Source: an uncultured Pseudorhodobacter sp. (GTDB lineage Bacteria; Pseudomonadota; Alphaproteobacteria; Rhodobacterales; Rhodobacteraceae). Taken from it: a DNA stretch of 32,245 nt. The stretch lies in assembly GCA_913062925.1 (NCBI GenBank), contig CAJXWJ010000043.1, positions 1-32,245 of the forward strand, given 5' to 3'. Under the pieces are notes generated by a model, which worked only from the letters and a program-made list of their open reading frames with translations, ran no database searches and had not been told where the DNA came from. The translations under genes were made by a program, and so were the position numbers. Below, one piece after another: positions 22,173 to 31,260 of the stretch (positions within the stretch are counted from its first letter, which is position 1; each line of letters begins with the position of its first letter).

Positions 22173-22759
22173 AGACGCTCCACATATTTGGCAAAGACAT
22201 CGGATTCGACGTTGATCAGATCGCCGACCGCGCGGGTTTGCAGATTGGTATGGGCCCAGGTGTGCGGAATGATCGTCAGGCCAATCACCGCCTCGCCCGA
22301 GGCCAGATCGGTGACGACATTCAGCGTCAAGCTGATGCCATCCAGCGCAATCGAGCCCTTTTCGACGCAATATTTGGCCAGATGCGGCGGCAACAAAAGC
22401 TCGATCTTATAGGCGCCGGCTTCGGGGGTGATGCTGTGCAGCTTGGCCAGCCCGTCAACATGGCCCTGCACCAAATGCCCCGACAACCGCGTTGACAGCG
22501 ACACCGCGCGTTCCAGATTGACCAAGCCGCCTTGGCGCAGCGCGCCCATATTGGTGCGCGCCAATGTCTCGGCGCTGGCATAAAACGCAGCCAACCCCTG
22601 CGCGTCAAATTCCACCACCGTCAGACAGGTGCCATTGATCGCCACGCTTTCGCCAAGCGTCAGATCGGGAAAGCCGGTGGCCACCTGAAGCATCAACTTG
22701 CCCGCGTCAAAATTGGCGGCCTCTACGCGGCCAAGGCTTTCGATTATGCCGGAAAACAT
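22160..22759 (-). CDS. ribE: Riboflavin synthase, alpha chain
   Basis: A 199-residue riboflavin synthase that dismutates two lumazines into riboflavin. The two tandem lumazine-binding repeats are clear: MFSGIIESLGRVEAANF... SVAINGTCLTVVEF in the first, and GHLVQGHVDGLAKLHSI... GSIALDGISLTLNVV in the second. The opening MFSGII is diagnostic, so ATG 22759 is chosen over the longer frame from 22804; an AAAGGA site precedes it. It starts 13 bases after ribD ends and overlaps ribA, so ribD-ribE-ribA is one unit under the downstream-facing FMN riboswitch at 23830-23978. Confidence 0.96.
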   Translation of the reverse strand: MFSGIIESLGRVEAANFDAGKLMLQVATGFPDLTLGESVAINGTCLTVVEFDAQGLAAFYASAETLARTNMGALRQGGLVNLERAVSLSTRLSGHLVQGHVDGLAKLHSITPEAGAYKIELLLPPHLAKYCVEKGSIALDGISLTLNVVTDLASGEAVIGLTIIPHTWAHTNLQTRAVGDLINVESDVFAKYVERLCKP

Positions 22760-22772
22760 CTGGTCGGTCCTT

Positions 22773-23768
22773 TCAAAGATTGCGGGTCGTGGTGACGGTG
22801 TCACCTGCGGCGGTTTGCTGGATCAAAACCCATTCATCCCAAAGCCCCAGCTCGCGCACGGCTTGGGTCAGGGCGGGGCCTGCCTCGATCAACACCTCGT
22901 TGCAGCCAAGGGCCGCCAAGGCCTGCAGGGCTTGGGTCAGGTCGGTTTCGATATGGGGGATAAAACCATTGGCGCGGGCTTGGTCCAGATAGGCAGGCGC
23001 GATGCGGCCGCGTCGATCCAGCAGGCTAAGATGGCGGATCTTGCCCGCAATATCGGGCAGATGCCGCACGGTAAAGCTGGGGGTATCGGCCAAAACCGTG
23101 CCCGATCCGGTCAGGATCGCATCGGCCCGCCGGCGCAATTGATGCGCCAGCAGCAAGGACGCCGCAGTGGTAAAGGTCTTTTGCCCCGCAGGCGGGATCA
23201 TGCTGCCCTGCGCATTCAGCGCCTGTTTGACGGTCACAAAAGGCCTGCCCCGCTGCACGCGGCTGGCAAAGGGCGCAAGCAAACGGCGGGCCTTGGCCAA
23301 AAGATCATCGCGCGCCGGATGCGGCAAATCGGCCAGCGCATGCACCGCAAGCCCCGCCGCACGCAGCCGATCTGCGCCACCCGCCGCAGGCAGATTGGGG
23401 TCGGGCAAGGCATACCAGACCACACGCACGGGCGTGGCCAACAGCGCCTCGGAACAAGGGCCGGTGCGGCCGGTGTGGTTGCAAGGTTCAAGCGTGACAA
23501 CGGCGGTGTGGATCGCAGCCTCGACCCCAGCCGCCCGCGCCATCGCAATCGCGCGGGCCTCGGCATGCGGCTGACCCGCCCCCAGATGCGCGGCCGCCAC
23601 CAGCACCGCGCCCTGCGCATCCAGCAGCACACAGCCCACGGCAGGATTGGGCGCCGTCGCCCCCTCTTGCGCCGCGCCAAGCGCAATCGCCTGTGCAAAA
23701 GCCGCCGCAATGCGACCCGCCTCTGCCTCTGTCTGATCTGTTACCGCCACGCGCAAACCCCGATCCAA
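22773..23768 (-). CDS. ribD: Bifunctional riboflavin deaminase/reductase with divergent reductase domain
   Basis: A 331-residue RibD, which deaminates and then reduces the ribosylamino-pyrimidine. The N-terminal deaminase is intact: zinc ligands in QPHAEARAI and EPCNHTGRTGPC, with APNPAVGCVL before them. The C-terminal reductase (from about residue 172, GRPFVTVKQALNAQGSMIPP) differs from typical RibD. The usual S-L-D-G block reads N-A-Q-G, and the usual S-K/R-W block reads K-T-F. ADAILTGSGTVLADTPSFTVR and VLIEAGPALTQAV are preserved. It is shorter than the common 360-370 residues. The start is a TTG at 23768; a GTG at 23750 is an alternative. It is first in the ribD-ribE-ribA unit. Confidence 0.9.
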   Translation of the reverse strand: MDRGLRVAVTDQTEAEAGRIAAAFAQAIALGAAQEGATAPNPAVGCVLLDAQGAVLVAAAHLGAGQPHAEARAIAMARAAGVEAAIHTAVVTLEPCNHTGRTGPCSEALLATPVRVVWYALPDPNLPAAGGADRLRAAGLAVHALADLPHPARDDLLAKARRLLAPFASRVQRGRPFVTVKQALNAQGSMIPPAGQKTFTTAASLLLAHQLRRRADAILTGSGTVLADTPSFTVRHLPDIAGKIRHLSLLDRRGRIAPAYLDQARANGFIPHIETDLTQALQALAALGCNEVLIEAGPALTQAVRELGLWDEWVLIQQTAAGDTVTTTRNL

Positions 23769-23829
23769 TCCGTCACAGGGGCGTGCGCAAATCCAAAGCC
23801 GCCCGGCAAAGCGCAGGCGTCTTTCGATC

Positions 23830-23978
23830 TGTTCTCTTTCATCCGGACTATACCGTCGGCTTTGGAATCACACCAAATCTGCTGACCCAAGGTTTTCTAC
23901 CAAGAAAACCAAGGCGCTCGCGGGCTTTGGGCAAAGCGCCCTTACCGCCGGTGGGGAATTGCACCCCGCCCCGAGAAC
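23830..23978 (-). ncRNA. FMN riboswitch (RFN element) upstream of ribD
   Basis: Read on the minus strand it holds every RFN block: TCTCGGGGCGGGGTG, AATTCCCCACCGGCGGTAAG, GCCCGCGAGCGCC, GGGTCAGCAGATTTGGTG, TTCCAAAGCCGACGGTATAG and TCCGGATGAAAGAG. The variable stem between blocks three and four (GGTTTTCTTGGTAGAAAACC) is longer than in the ribH copy, so the two are diverged and not a recent duplication. It should repress ribD-ribE-ribA when FMN is high. About 60 bases separate it from ribD. Confidence 0.96.
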
Positions 23979-24102
23979 TCATGTGAACATAAAGCCTTAC
24001 CAGCCAAGTTCAAGCGGCCTTGTGACCAGCGCGCAGCAGAGCGCTTTACACGGCAGGGAAATTGCGGATAGCTGGCAGCGAATTTGGACAAACGAGGCGG
24101 AA

Positions 24103-24567
24103 ATGAGCTTTACCATCAGCAAAGAAAGCCCGCTTGGCGCGGATCTGGCCCTGTTGATGGCGCGCCATACCGCCGATATGCACGCAGACACCCCGCCCGA
24201 AAGCATCCATATGATGGATGCAGGCCAGCTTGCCGTGCCGCAGGTGGCGTTTTTCGTGCTGCGCGAGGCAGGTGTGGCGCAAGCCATGGGGGCGTTTAAA
24301 CGCCTCAGCGGCAGCCATGCCGAGATCAAATCCATGCATGTGCTGGCCGAGGCGCGCGGGCGCGGGCTGTCAAAAGCCATGCTTGACCATCTGATACTTG
24401 AGGCCCGCGCGGCAGGGGTGACGCAGCTTTCGCTGGAAACCGGCGTACAGCCGACCTTTGTCGCCGCCCGCGCGCTTTACACCAAAGCCGGTTTCACCGA
24501 ATGCCCGCCATTTGAAGGCTATGCTGAAGACCCAAATTCGGTTTTCATGACGCGCAGCCTTGCGTGA
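24103..24567 (+). CDS. GNAT-family N-acetyltransferase
   Basis: A 154-residue acetyltransferase of GCN5-related type. The acetyl-CoA loop lies in VLAEARGRGLSKAMLDHLILEAR, with the R/Q-x-x-G-x-G/A-like ARGRGLS. It is preceded by the strand HAEIKSMHV and followed by LSLETG and ARALYTKAGFTECPPF, all typical. The size equals a single GNAT domain. ATG 24103 has GAGG upstream; earlier in-frame codons run back into the divergent ribD riboswitch region and are not supported. It is read alone, divergent from ribD and just ahead of a tRNA gene. Substrate unknown. Confidence 0.85.
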   Translation: MSFTISKESPLGADLALLMARHTADMHADTPPESIHMMDAGQLAVPQVAFFVLREAGVAQAMGAFKRLSGSHAEIKSMHVLAEARGRGLSKAMLDHLILEARAAGVTQLSLETGVQPTFVAARALYTKAGFTECPPFEGYAEDPNSVFMTRSLA

Positions 24568-24598
24568 CGCCGCGCGATACAGCAAATAGACAGAATGC

Positions 24599-24675
24599 GG
24601 CCCCGTAGCTCAACTGGATAGAGCACGGACCTTCTAAGTCTGGGGTTGGGGGTTCGATTCCTCCCGGGGTCGCCA
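24599..24675 (+). tRNA. tRNA-Arg (anticodon UCU)
   Basis: A full cloverleaf: acceptor GGCCCCG with CGGGGTC (one G-U pair), D arm GCTC...GAGC, anticodon stem CGGAC/GTCTG with loop CTTCTAA giving anticodon TCT, T arm GGGGG-TTCGATT-CCTCC, discriminator G and encoded CCA. It reads AGA, and AGG by wobble, which are rare codons in such G+C-rich genomes. No integrase or attachment duplication is visible beside it. Confidence 0.97.
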
Positions 24676-24882
24676 TTAGGTGAGGGGCTGCATGGAAAGC
24701 GGCAAAACTGAAAGAAAATCAGTTTCATCAGCCGGCTACACGCAGTAGGCTTGGCGCTGCCGCTTAGACGGATATCGCAAATAGACCTCGTGCTTCTGTT
24801 GGTTTGCGGGCTTTTATACCCTTTGACATCACCACCATTGGTTTCAACCAGAGGCCAAGACGCGGTCGAATGATGTCGCGCG

Positions 24883-26940
24883 TCACGCCGCAATGCTAGA
24901 GCGGGCTTCAAGCCGGAAGGCCCCAACGGCTTGTGCAAGGCTTGTGGCCTCTGCTTGCAGCGATCGAACGGCTGCGCTGGTTTCTTGGAACACGGCTGTA
25001 TTGCGCTGCGTCGTGCGATCGATCTCGTTGGTGGCATTAGAGATTTCGCCGATGCTCAGCGCGGTATCGCGCGACGCTGCTACGATTTCCGTGATCTTAG
25101 CGGATACATCTGCAACGCTTGCCACGATATCATGCAACGCACGGCCAGAGTCGTAGACCAAATCAACTCCGTGTTTGACGTTGCTGCCTGATGTGTCAAT
25201 CAATTCCGAGATTTCATTTGCAGCATCTGACGATCTCTGGGCAAGGGCGCGCACTTCAGAAGCGACAACCGCAAAGCCACGACCCGCTTCACCCGCGCGC
25301 GCGGCTTCGACCGCGGCATTCAAAGCCAGAAGATTGGTCTGAAACGAGATTTCACCCATAAGCTGCAAGATCTTGGTGATGCCGTCTGAAGAGGACTGAA
25401 TTTCATCAATTGCAGCGACGGCGCGGTTCACAATCTCTTGGCCCGCGGTCGCCTTGGCCGAAATTTCTGCCACAGCAATCCGCGCGGTCTCGGCCGAGGC
25501 GGCAGAGGTTTTGATCGTGTTTGACATCTGTGCCAGCGCTGCGGCGGTTTGCTCCAGCATCACGGCATTTTGTTGCGAGCGTTGGGCCAGATTTTCGGTG
25601 GCATCAGAAATCTCACGCGATGAGGCATCCACGGCTTCTGAGGAAACCGAAAGATCAGACAGCGTATTTGTGAGATTTGCCGCGGTCTGGTTCATGGCCA
25701 TCGCAATATCGGCAAAAACGCCCCGGAAATGTTGTGGCATCCGGTAGGTGAGATCGCCTTTTGCAAGATGATCCAAGGCCTTGCGTACCGCGCCAAGGCC
25801 TTCATTTGTCACATCACCAATCTGGTTCATGCCTTGGCAGAGGTCGGCAAAAACGCCTGCCTTGTCATCAGTCTTAAGACGGCGCGAGAAATCGCCCACG
25901 GCACAAGCAGCGACGACTTCGGCAATTTCTGTCGCGGTCGCGCGCTCGCGGCTCTGCACAGCCTCGGCTTCGGCTTTTTCGGCCGCCGCGCGTCGCGCCT
26001 CGGCTTGCGCCTGTTCAAGCCGCATATGCTCAGCCTCGCGGCGCAGACGGTCTTCTTGTTCGGCGGCAGCGCGAATTGACGCTTCTTGTTCGCGGCCAGC
26101 AATCAGGCTGCTGCGAAAGGCCGTGATGGCGCGTGAGACGGGCCCGAATTCATCCTTGCGCGCGGGGTCCAGCCGCAGTGCAGATTCGGCATCACCGGCC
26201 ATAACAGTCGCAATATCAGCATCAAGACTGTTAAAACAGGTTGATAAATTGCGAAACAAATACGTCAGCCCGACGCCTGTGACGGCAACAGCCGCCAAAG
26301 CTAAAAGCCCCATTTGCAAGATCAGGGCGTTGTTGCCGGCAGATGCCGCTGCTGCGCTGCTGGAAAGCTCGGCGAGCGTTGCCGCCGCCTCGTCCTCGAC
26401 AGTTGCCACAAGCTTGTCGGTGGCAATGCCCATCACCTCAGCCACACTGTCAAAGGCACCCATTTGCAAATTACCGCCCTCGGGCCCCTTATCGATATAG
26501 ACCTGCGCCATAGTGCGTCCGCCTGCGTAGAAGGCTGGAAAGGCCGCCTCCAGCTCTTTTAGGGCGGTAAGAACCTTGGTCAGGTCAAGCTCGGTTGCAA
26601 GCCGGCGCGCCTCAGCGACATCGGTGTTAAAGCTTTCGGCATAACTGGCGGCCTCGGCAAAGCCGTCATCGAAGCCCGGGGCGCCTCGGGTTGCAGAGAT
26701 ATCTGTCAACCATTGCTGCACCTGAATCACATTGGTCTTGATGTCTTTGATGCGGATCACCAGCGGCAAATACCCCTGCGCCACCGCAGCGGTTTGTTCC
26801 GAATCGTGTTCGAGTGACTGGTTTTGTGACAGCAAGCCGCGCGCCACAAAACCAAGCGCCCCCCATGCCAGCAGCAAGGACAGCGCAAAGATGCCAAATA
26901 TTTTCATTTTCACTGACACCGCCGGCCTCCGAATCATCAA
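24883..26940 (-). CDS. Methyl-accepting chemotaxis protein
   Basis: A 685-residue chemoreceptor. TM1 lies at about 12-32 ([20 protein letters not shown]), a periplasmic sensor of about 170 residues follows, and TM2 is at about 205-230 ([24 protein letters not shown]). Two HAMP-like stretches follow (about 230-285, and [14 protein letters not shown]... [14 protein letters not shown]), separated by a long charged coiled coil rich in E, R and A. The signalling hairpin is [21 protein letters not shown] at about 525-560, the invariant tip that contacts CheA and CheW. There is no C-terminal CheR/CheB pentapeptide. The sensor domain is mostly helical and its ligand is unknown. No other chemotaxis genes lie nearby; the adjacent peptide/amide transporter may share a stimulus, which is only a guess. 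Confidence 0.94.
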   Translation of the reverse strand: MMIRRPAVSVKMKIFGIFALSLLLAWGALGFVARGLLSQNQSLEHDSEQTAAVAQGYLPLVIRIKDIKTNVIQVQQWLTDISATRGAPGFDDGFAEAASYAESFNTDVAEARRLATELDLTKVLTALKELEAAFPAFYAGGRTMAQVYIDKGPEGGNLQMGAFDSVAEVMGIATDKLVATVEDEAAATLAELSSSAAAASAGNNALILQMGLLALAAVAVTGVGLTYLFRNLSTCFNSLDADIATVMAGDAESALRLDPARKDEFGPVSRAITAFRSSLIAGREQEASIRAAAEQEDRLRREAEHMRLEQAQAEARRAAAEKAEAEAVQSRERATATEIAEVVAACAVGDFSRRLKTDDKAGVFADLCQGMNQIGDVTNEGLGAVRKALDHLAKGDLTYRMPQHFRGVFADIAMAMNQTAANLTNTLSDLSVSSEAVDASSREISDATENLAQRSQQNAVMLEQTAAALAQMSNTIKTSAASAETARIAVAEISAKATAGQEIVNRAVAAIDEIQSSSDGITKILQLMGEISFQTNLLALNAAVEAARAGEAGRGFAVVASEVRALAQRSSDAANEISELIDTSGSNVKHGVDLVYDSGRALHDIVASVADVSAKITEIVAASRDTALSIGEISNATNEIDRTTQRNTAVFQETSAAVRSLQAEATSLAQAVGAFRLEARSSIAA

Positions 26941-27045
26941 GAGCAGTTCGGTTTAAGATCGTGCCAAGTGTTTTCCAAAGTCTTAAAGCCGCCGAAAATC
27001 GCTTTGAGCGTGGACGGCGACCCTGCGCAAACGCGCCGCGCCTGC

Positions 27046-28830
27046 CTAGACCTGCTCGGCCACCAGGTGGCCTGGGCTGACTTCAAGCAGCCGATTACGC
27101 AACACCTGCGCACCCTTGCTATAAACGGGGCTGACGATCTCATCGGTAGGGCGCGTCTCTGCTGGGCGCAGATAGGCTGGATCGGCCACGGGAACCGCTG
27201 CCATCAAGCGGCGCGTGTAGGGGTGTTGCGGATTGCCAAACACTTGGGCGCGGCTGCCCATCTCGACGATCTGACCGCGATGCATCACGCCGACCCGATC
27301 CGAGATATTTTCGACCACTGCCATATCATGGCTGATGAACAGCATGGCGATGCCAAACTCTTCTTTCAGGCTTTGCAAAAGCGCCAGAACCCGCGCTTGG
27401 ACCGAGACGTCAAGAGCGGCGACGCTTTCATCGGCCACCAAGAGTTTGGGCGTCAGCGCCAAAGCCCTTGCGATGCAAATGCGCTGTCTTTGACCGCCTG
27501 AAAATTCATGTGGGTAATTGTCCAACTGCGCGGGTGTCAGACCGACCTTCTGCATCAGCTCGGACGCACGGGCGCGGCGACTGAGCGCATTGTGATCGCC
27601 GTGGATCAGCAGCGGCTCGGCAATTTGGTCGCCCACCGTCATGCGCGGGTCAAGCGAGGACATCGGATCTTGAAACACGATCTGGGCATAGGTGGAAAGG
27701 CGGCGTCGCGCAGCCGCCGTCATTGTGCCAACTGTTTGACCAGCAATCGTGATCTGCCCCTGATGCGGGACAAGCCCGACAATGGCGCGCGCGATGGTGG
27801 ATTTACCGCAGCCAGACTCGCCCACAAGCGAAAATGTCTCGCCTGCACGGATGTCAAAGCTGACGCCTTCAACCGCATGCACGCGGTGGGTAACGCGGTT
27901 CAGAACCCCGCCGCGGATATCAAAACCGACTTTAACCTCGCGCAGATCGGCGACGACGGCCGTATCGGGGCGCGCCTTTGCGTTGCCGCCTTGTCCCATG
28001 TGCGGCACTGCGGCCAGCAACTCGCGGGTATAGCTTTGCGCGGGGGCCGCAAAAATCTGGGCGACATCGCCAGTTTCCACCACGCTGCCCTGACGCATGA
28101 TAACAACGCGGTCGGCCATTTCGGCGACGACGCCCATGTCATGCGTGATCAATAAGATCGCCGTGCCCTGTGCTGCCTGCAAATCGCGCAGCAGTTCCAG
28201 CACCTCGCGCTGAACCGTTACATCAAGGGCGGTGGTCGGCTCGTCAGCGATCAAAACCTCGGGCTTAAGCGCCAAGGCCATCGCAATCATCACGCGCTGA
28301 CGCATGCCGCCCGACAGCTCGTGCGGATACTGGCGCATCCTTCGCGCCGGATCAGACAGGCGCACGGCGGTCAAAGCTGCAATAGCCTCGGCCCGTGCGT
28401 CTTGCTGCGACAGGGTCGAATGCGCTCTGATCGCCTCGATCAATTGCGCACCGATGCTCATCATCGGGTTCAGCGAGGTCATTGGTTCTTGAAAGATCAT
28501 CGCAATGCGGTTGCCGCGGATCTGGCGCATATCAGTTTCGCCCAGCGCGGACAGCGGCTGACCGTTCAACTCGATACTGCCACCGGTGATCCGCACCGCA
28601 GGAGGCGGCAACAGGCCCATGATTGCAAGTGATGTGATCGACTTTCCAGACCCACTTTCGCCCGCAATCGCCAGAGTTTCCCCACGCCGCAGGTCAAAGC
28701 TGATCTGGCTGACAAGCGGCACCAGCCCAGCTTGGCTGCGCACCGAGACAGTCAGATCACGCAGTGACAGGACCACGGGAGGTGCCGAGACAAAACTGGT
28801 CTCGGCTGCAATATCGCTTTGAGGGGTCAT
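27046..28830 (-). CDS. Fused double ATPase of a peptide/nickel-type ABC importer (DppD-DppF type)
   Basis: A 594-residue protein made of two complete ABC ATPases. The first has Walker A GESGSGKS at 57-64, LSGGMRQRVMIAMALA, and Walker B VLIADEPTTALD. The second has Walker A GESGCGKS near 337, FSGGQRQRICIARALA, and LLVADESVAALD. The C-terminal part (HPYTRRLMAAVP, with YTRELLAAVP after the first half) is the oligopeptide-type tail that can bind an Fe-S cluster in DppD/OppD. It powers uptake through a DppBC-type permease. ATG 28830 overlaps the stop of the acetamidase gene (ATGA), so the two are coupled. An in-frame codon at 28842 would add four residues. No permease gene is present in the window. 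Confidence 0.93.
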   Translation of the reverse strand: MTPQSDIAAETSFVSAPPVVLSLRDLTVSVRSQAGLVPLVSQISFDLRRGETLAIAGESGSGKSITSLAIMGLLPPPAVRITGGSIELNGQPLSALGETDMRQIRGNRIAMIFQEPMTSLNPMMSIGAQLIEAIRAHSTLSQQDARAEAIAALTAVRLSDPARRMRQYPHELSGGMRQRVMIAMALALKPEVLIADEPTTALDVTVQREVLELLRDLQAAQGTAILLITHDMGVVAEMADRVVIMRQGSVVETGDVAQIFAAPAQSYTRELLAAVPHMGQGGNAKARPDTAVVADLREVKVGFDIRGGVLNRVTHRVHAVEGVSFDIRAGETFSLVGESGCGKSTIARAIVGLVPHQGQITIAGQTVGTMTAAARRRLSTYAQIVFQDPMSSLDPRMTVGDQIAEPLLIHGDHNALSRRARASELMQKVGLTPAQLDNYPHEFSGGQRQRICIARALALTPKLLVADESVAALDVSVQARVLALLQSLKEEFGIAMLFISHDMAVVENISDRVGVMHRGQIVEMGSRAQVFGNPQHPYTRRLMAAVPVADPAYLRPAETRPTDEIVSPVYSKGAQVLRNRLLEVSPGHLVAEQV

Positions 28831-29786
28831 TCGAAGACGCACCGTGGGAAGTAAAAGCTAACCACCCAATTCGGCATATCCACGATTTCAGAAATCCGCA
28901 GATCGCCACAGGTGCTGACCAGCATATAGGCGTCAACCGCCGCCATGCCGCGCGTGGCACACAGGAAATCGACCATATTGGCCACAGCATCACGGCTGGC
29001 GGTCATCAGGTCGGGACCAATGCCCGTGGTCACCTCGTAGCCCTTGGCATCCAGATGCCGCGTTACGGGGCCGGGCGTGGTAAAGCGTGGCGTTTTCAGA
29101 TTGGCGCCTTTGACCAGATCAAGCGTCAGGATGACGTCCATCGGGCTTTCAATGGCGGTGCCGCAGACTTCACCATCGCCTTGGGCGGCATAGGTGTCGC
29201 CCACGCTGAACAAAGCGCCTGCAACCTCAACGGGCAGATAAAGCGTCGTGCCGGCTGCAAGATCGCGGATATCCAGATTGCCGCCAACGCGCCGTGGCGG
29301 CACGATCGAATGCAGGCCTTTTTCCGCCAAAGCATTGCCGATTGTGCCCGCGAAGGGCTTCAAAGGCACGCGCCCCTCTTTGCCAAACATCGCAGGTGTC
29401 AGCGTATCGGCCTCATAAGACCAGATATGCAGTGCCGGATCGGTGAATTGATCGGCAAGCAAACCAAAGCCTGGGATATTCGCCGTCCAGCCCCAGCCTT
29501 TGCCACCTTGAGTTTGTGGGGCAAAACTGTCGAGCGTGATTTTTAGGGCATCCCCTGGTTCTGCGCCCTCAACCCAAATTGGGCCGGACACCGGATTGAT
29601 CTTACCAAAATCAAGCCCTGCCACATCCGCCACTGTGGACGACGGGCCAAGCTGGCCCGCCGAACTGTCGTGGCAGTGAAACTTGATCGTCTGGCCGGGC
29701 TCTACCCTTTCGACCGGGGCAAATGAATTGTCCCAGCCAAAGTGATGTTGCGCGCCGTGGATCGTGTAATCACAAGCCTTGCACAT
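28827..29786 (-). CDS. Acetamidase/formamidase family amidase
   Basis: A 319-residue enzyme of the FmdA/AmdA family, which hydrolyses short amides such as formamide or acetamide to ammonia and the acid. Typical stretches are HFGWDNSFAPVERVEPGQTIKFHCHDSSAGQ, INPVSGPIWVEGAEPGDAL, GDTYAAQGDGEVCGTAIESPM and the Asp/Gln/Gly-rich C-terminal part. It is shorter than FmdA (about 400) but equal to the AmdA-like members. It lies between the binding-protein gene and the ATPase gene: the ribosome site AAGGAG is in the end of the former, and its stop overlaps the latter's start. The transporter may therefore import an amide or peptide that this cytosolic enzyme deaminates. Confidence 0.92.
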   Translation of the reverse strand: MCKACDYTIHGAQHHFGWDNSFAPVERVEPGQTIKFHCHDSSAGQLGPSSTVADVAGLDFGKINPVSGPIWVEGAEPGDALKITLDSFAPQTQGGKGWGWTANIPGFGLLADQFTDPALHIWSYEADTLTPAMFGKEGRVPLKPFAGTIGNALAEKGLHSIVPPRRVGGNLDIRDLAAGTTLYLPVEVAGALFSVGDTYAAQGDGEVCGTAIESPMDVILTLDLVKGANLKTPRFTTPGPVTRHLDAKGYEVTTGIGPDLMTASRDAVANMVDFLCATRGMAAVDAYMLVSTCGDLRISEIVDMPNWVVSFYFPRCVFE

Positions 29787-29791
29787 GCAGC

Positions 29792-31193
29792 TTACTCCTT
29801 AACGTAAACGTAGTCGTAGTTCACAGGGATCGAGACCGGATCGACATAGAGATTGTCAGCCCCGCCCATACGCGCCGATTTCATGGTGTAGCGCTGTTCG
29901 TTGAACACCGGCACCCAAGGCGCTTGCTCCATCACCTTCATATAAACATCCGACCACATCTTCATGCGCTCGGGTGCTGCAGGATCAATCATGCTGTCGG
30001 CAGCAGTTGCCTCGGCATCAATCGCAGCGTCGCAGAATTTGGACCAGTTCCAGCCGCCATCAACTGCGCCAGAGCAGCCAAGGATTGGACCAAAGAAGTT
30101 CGACGGGTCGGGGAAGTCTGCAATCCAAGCCATGCCGCCGGACCAGATCATTGGGGCTGTGCCCGCGCCACCGGCTTCGATCACATTGGCCTGAGCAATA
30201 GATTGGATCGAGGCTTTGACGCCAATCGCTGCCAAGTCTTGCTGGATGGCCTGTGCGATCCGTGGATTTGGATCGGTGTTCATCACATAAAGCTCGGTGT
30301 CAAAGCCATCAGGCAGACCCGCATCAGCCAGCATCTTCTTGGCTTCTTCAGGGTTATAGCTATAGCCCTTATAATCCATCGTGTAGCCGGGCATCGACGG
30401 CGGCAGCGGCTGGTTTGCCACCACAGCGCGCCCGTTGATCAACTGCACGATACGGTCTTTGTTGATCGCCATATTGATGGCCTTGCGAACTTCGACATTA
30501 TCCAGCGGCGGGATGGTCACGTTCAAAGTGATATAGCCGGTCTGTAGCTGACCGCCTTCGACCACTTGCGCGGCCTGTGCTGGATCCCCCATGACTTCTT
30601 GGAATTTGGCAGGTGGAATGCCGTCGCCGGGGACATCGACTTCACCGTTTTGCAGCCGAAGCAGCGCCACGATAGGCTCTTGGCCGACTTCAAAGGTCAC
30701 AGTGTCCAGATAGGGCAGGCCAGCGCGCCAGTAGTCGGGGTTCTTGGCAAAGATCAACTTTTGGCCAATGGTCCATTCCGCAAGTTTGAAGGCACCTGTG
30801 CCGACAGGCATCTTGCCGAAATCACCATTCGCGGCCTCGACTGCTTCTTTTGGCACCACAGAGGCAAAGTTCAAAGCCATGACATGCAGGAAGGTTGCAT
30901 CTGGACGCGACAGTTTGATCTCAACCGTCGCAGGGTCCAGCACGGTCACGCCCGCAAGCGAGGTTGCCGATCCGTCTGCCATCGCGTCATAGCCTGCAAT
31001 CGCGCCAAAAAAGCCAGCACCTGGCGATTGGGTGGCTGGCGTGGTGACGCGGTCCAGCGAATATTTCACATCCTCGGCGGTCATCACGCGACCGTTGTGA
31101 AACTTCACACCTGCGCGCAGATGAAAGGTAAAGGTCATGCCATCCGCCGAGATGTCATAGCTTTCCGCCAGACCCGGGCGCAGTTCAGTGGTG
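29792..31193 (-). pseudogene. Peptide-type ABC substrate-binding protein, 5' end removed by an IS
   Basis: A family-5 extracellular solute-binding protein (DppA/OppA type). The frame is open from the IS edge: TELRPGLAESYDISADGMTFTFHLRAGVKFHNG and onward through VGTGAFKL, NPDYWRAGLPYLDTV and the C-terminal lobe, to TAA 29792. About 467 residues remain of the usual 520-540, with a whole C-terminal half. The signal peptide and the first part of lobe I are missing, and a stop codon in the IS closes the frame just upstream. Translation could restart at ATG 31138 (448 residues), but the product could not be exported. It is the head of the operon with the amidase and the double ATPase. Confidence 0.88.
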
Positions 31194-31221
31194 TGTAGGA
31201 CCTATCGATTCAGCGAGACAC
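31194..31221 (+). repeat. IS481-family left inverted end
   Basis: It starts TGTAGGACCTATCG and ends GCGAGACAC. The outer TGTA and the inner nine bases match the right end; the middle is poorly matched. Confidence 0.7.
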
Positions 31222-31260
31222 CTTCATTAATCTCCATTTAGGAGAGGGAGGGTGAGTCCA

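Noticed and set aside
24599-24882. tRNA-Arg as an integration site for a genomic island
   Set aside because: No integrase gene, no repeat of the tRNA 3' end and no change in gene style were seen downstream within the window.
28764-29546. A 260-codon plus-strand open frame opposite the amidase
   Set aside because: It is antisense to a clear acetamidase/formamidase gene and has no ribosome site or motif.
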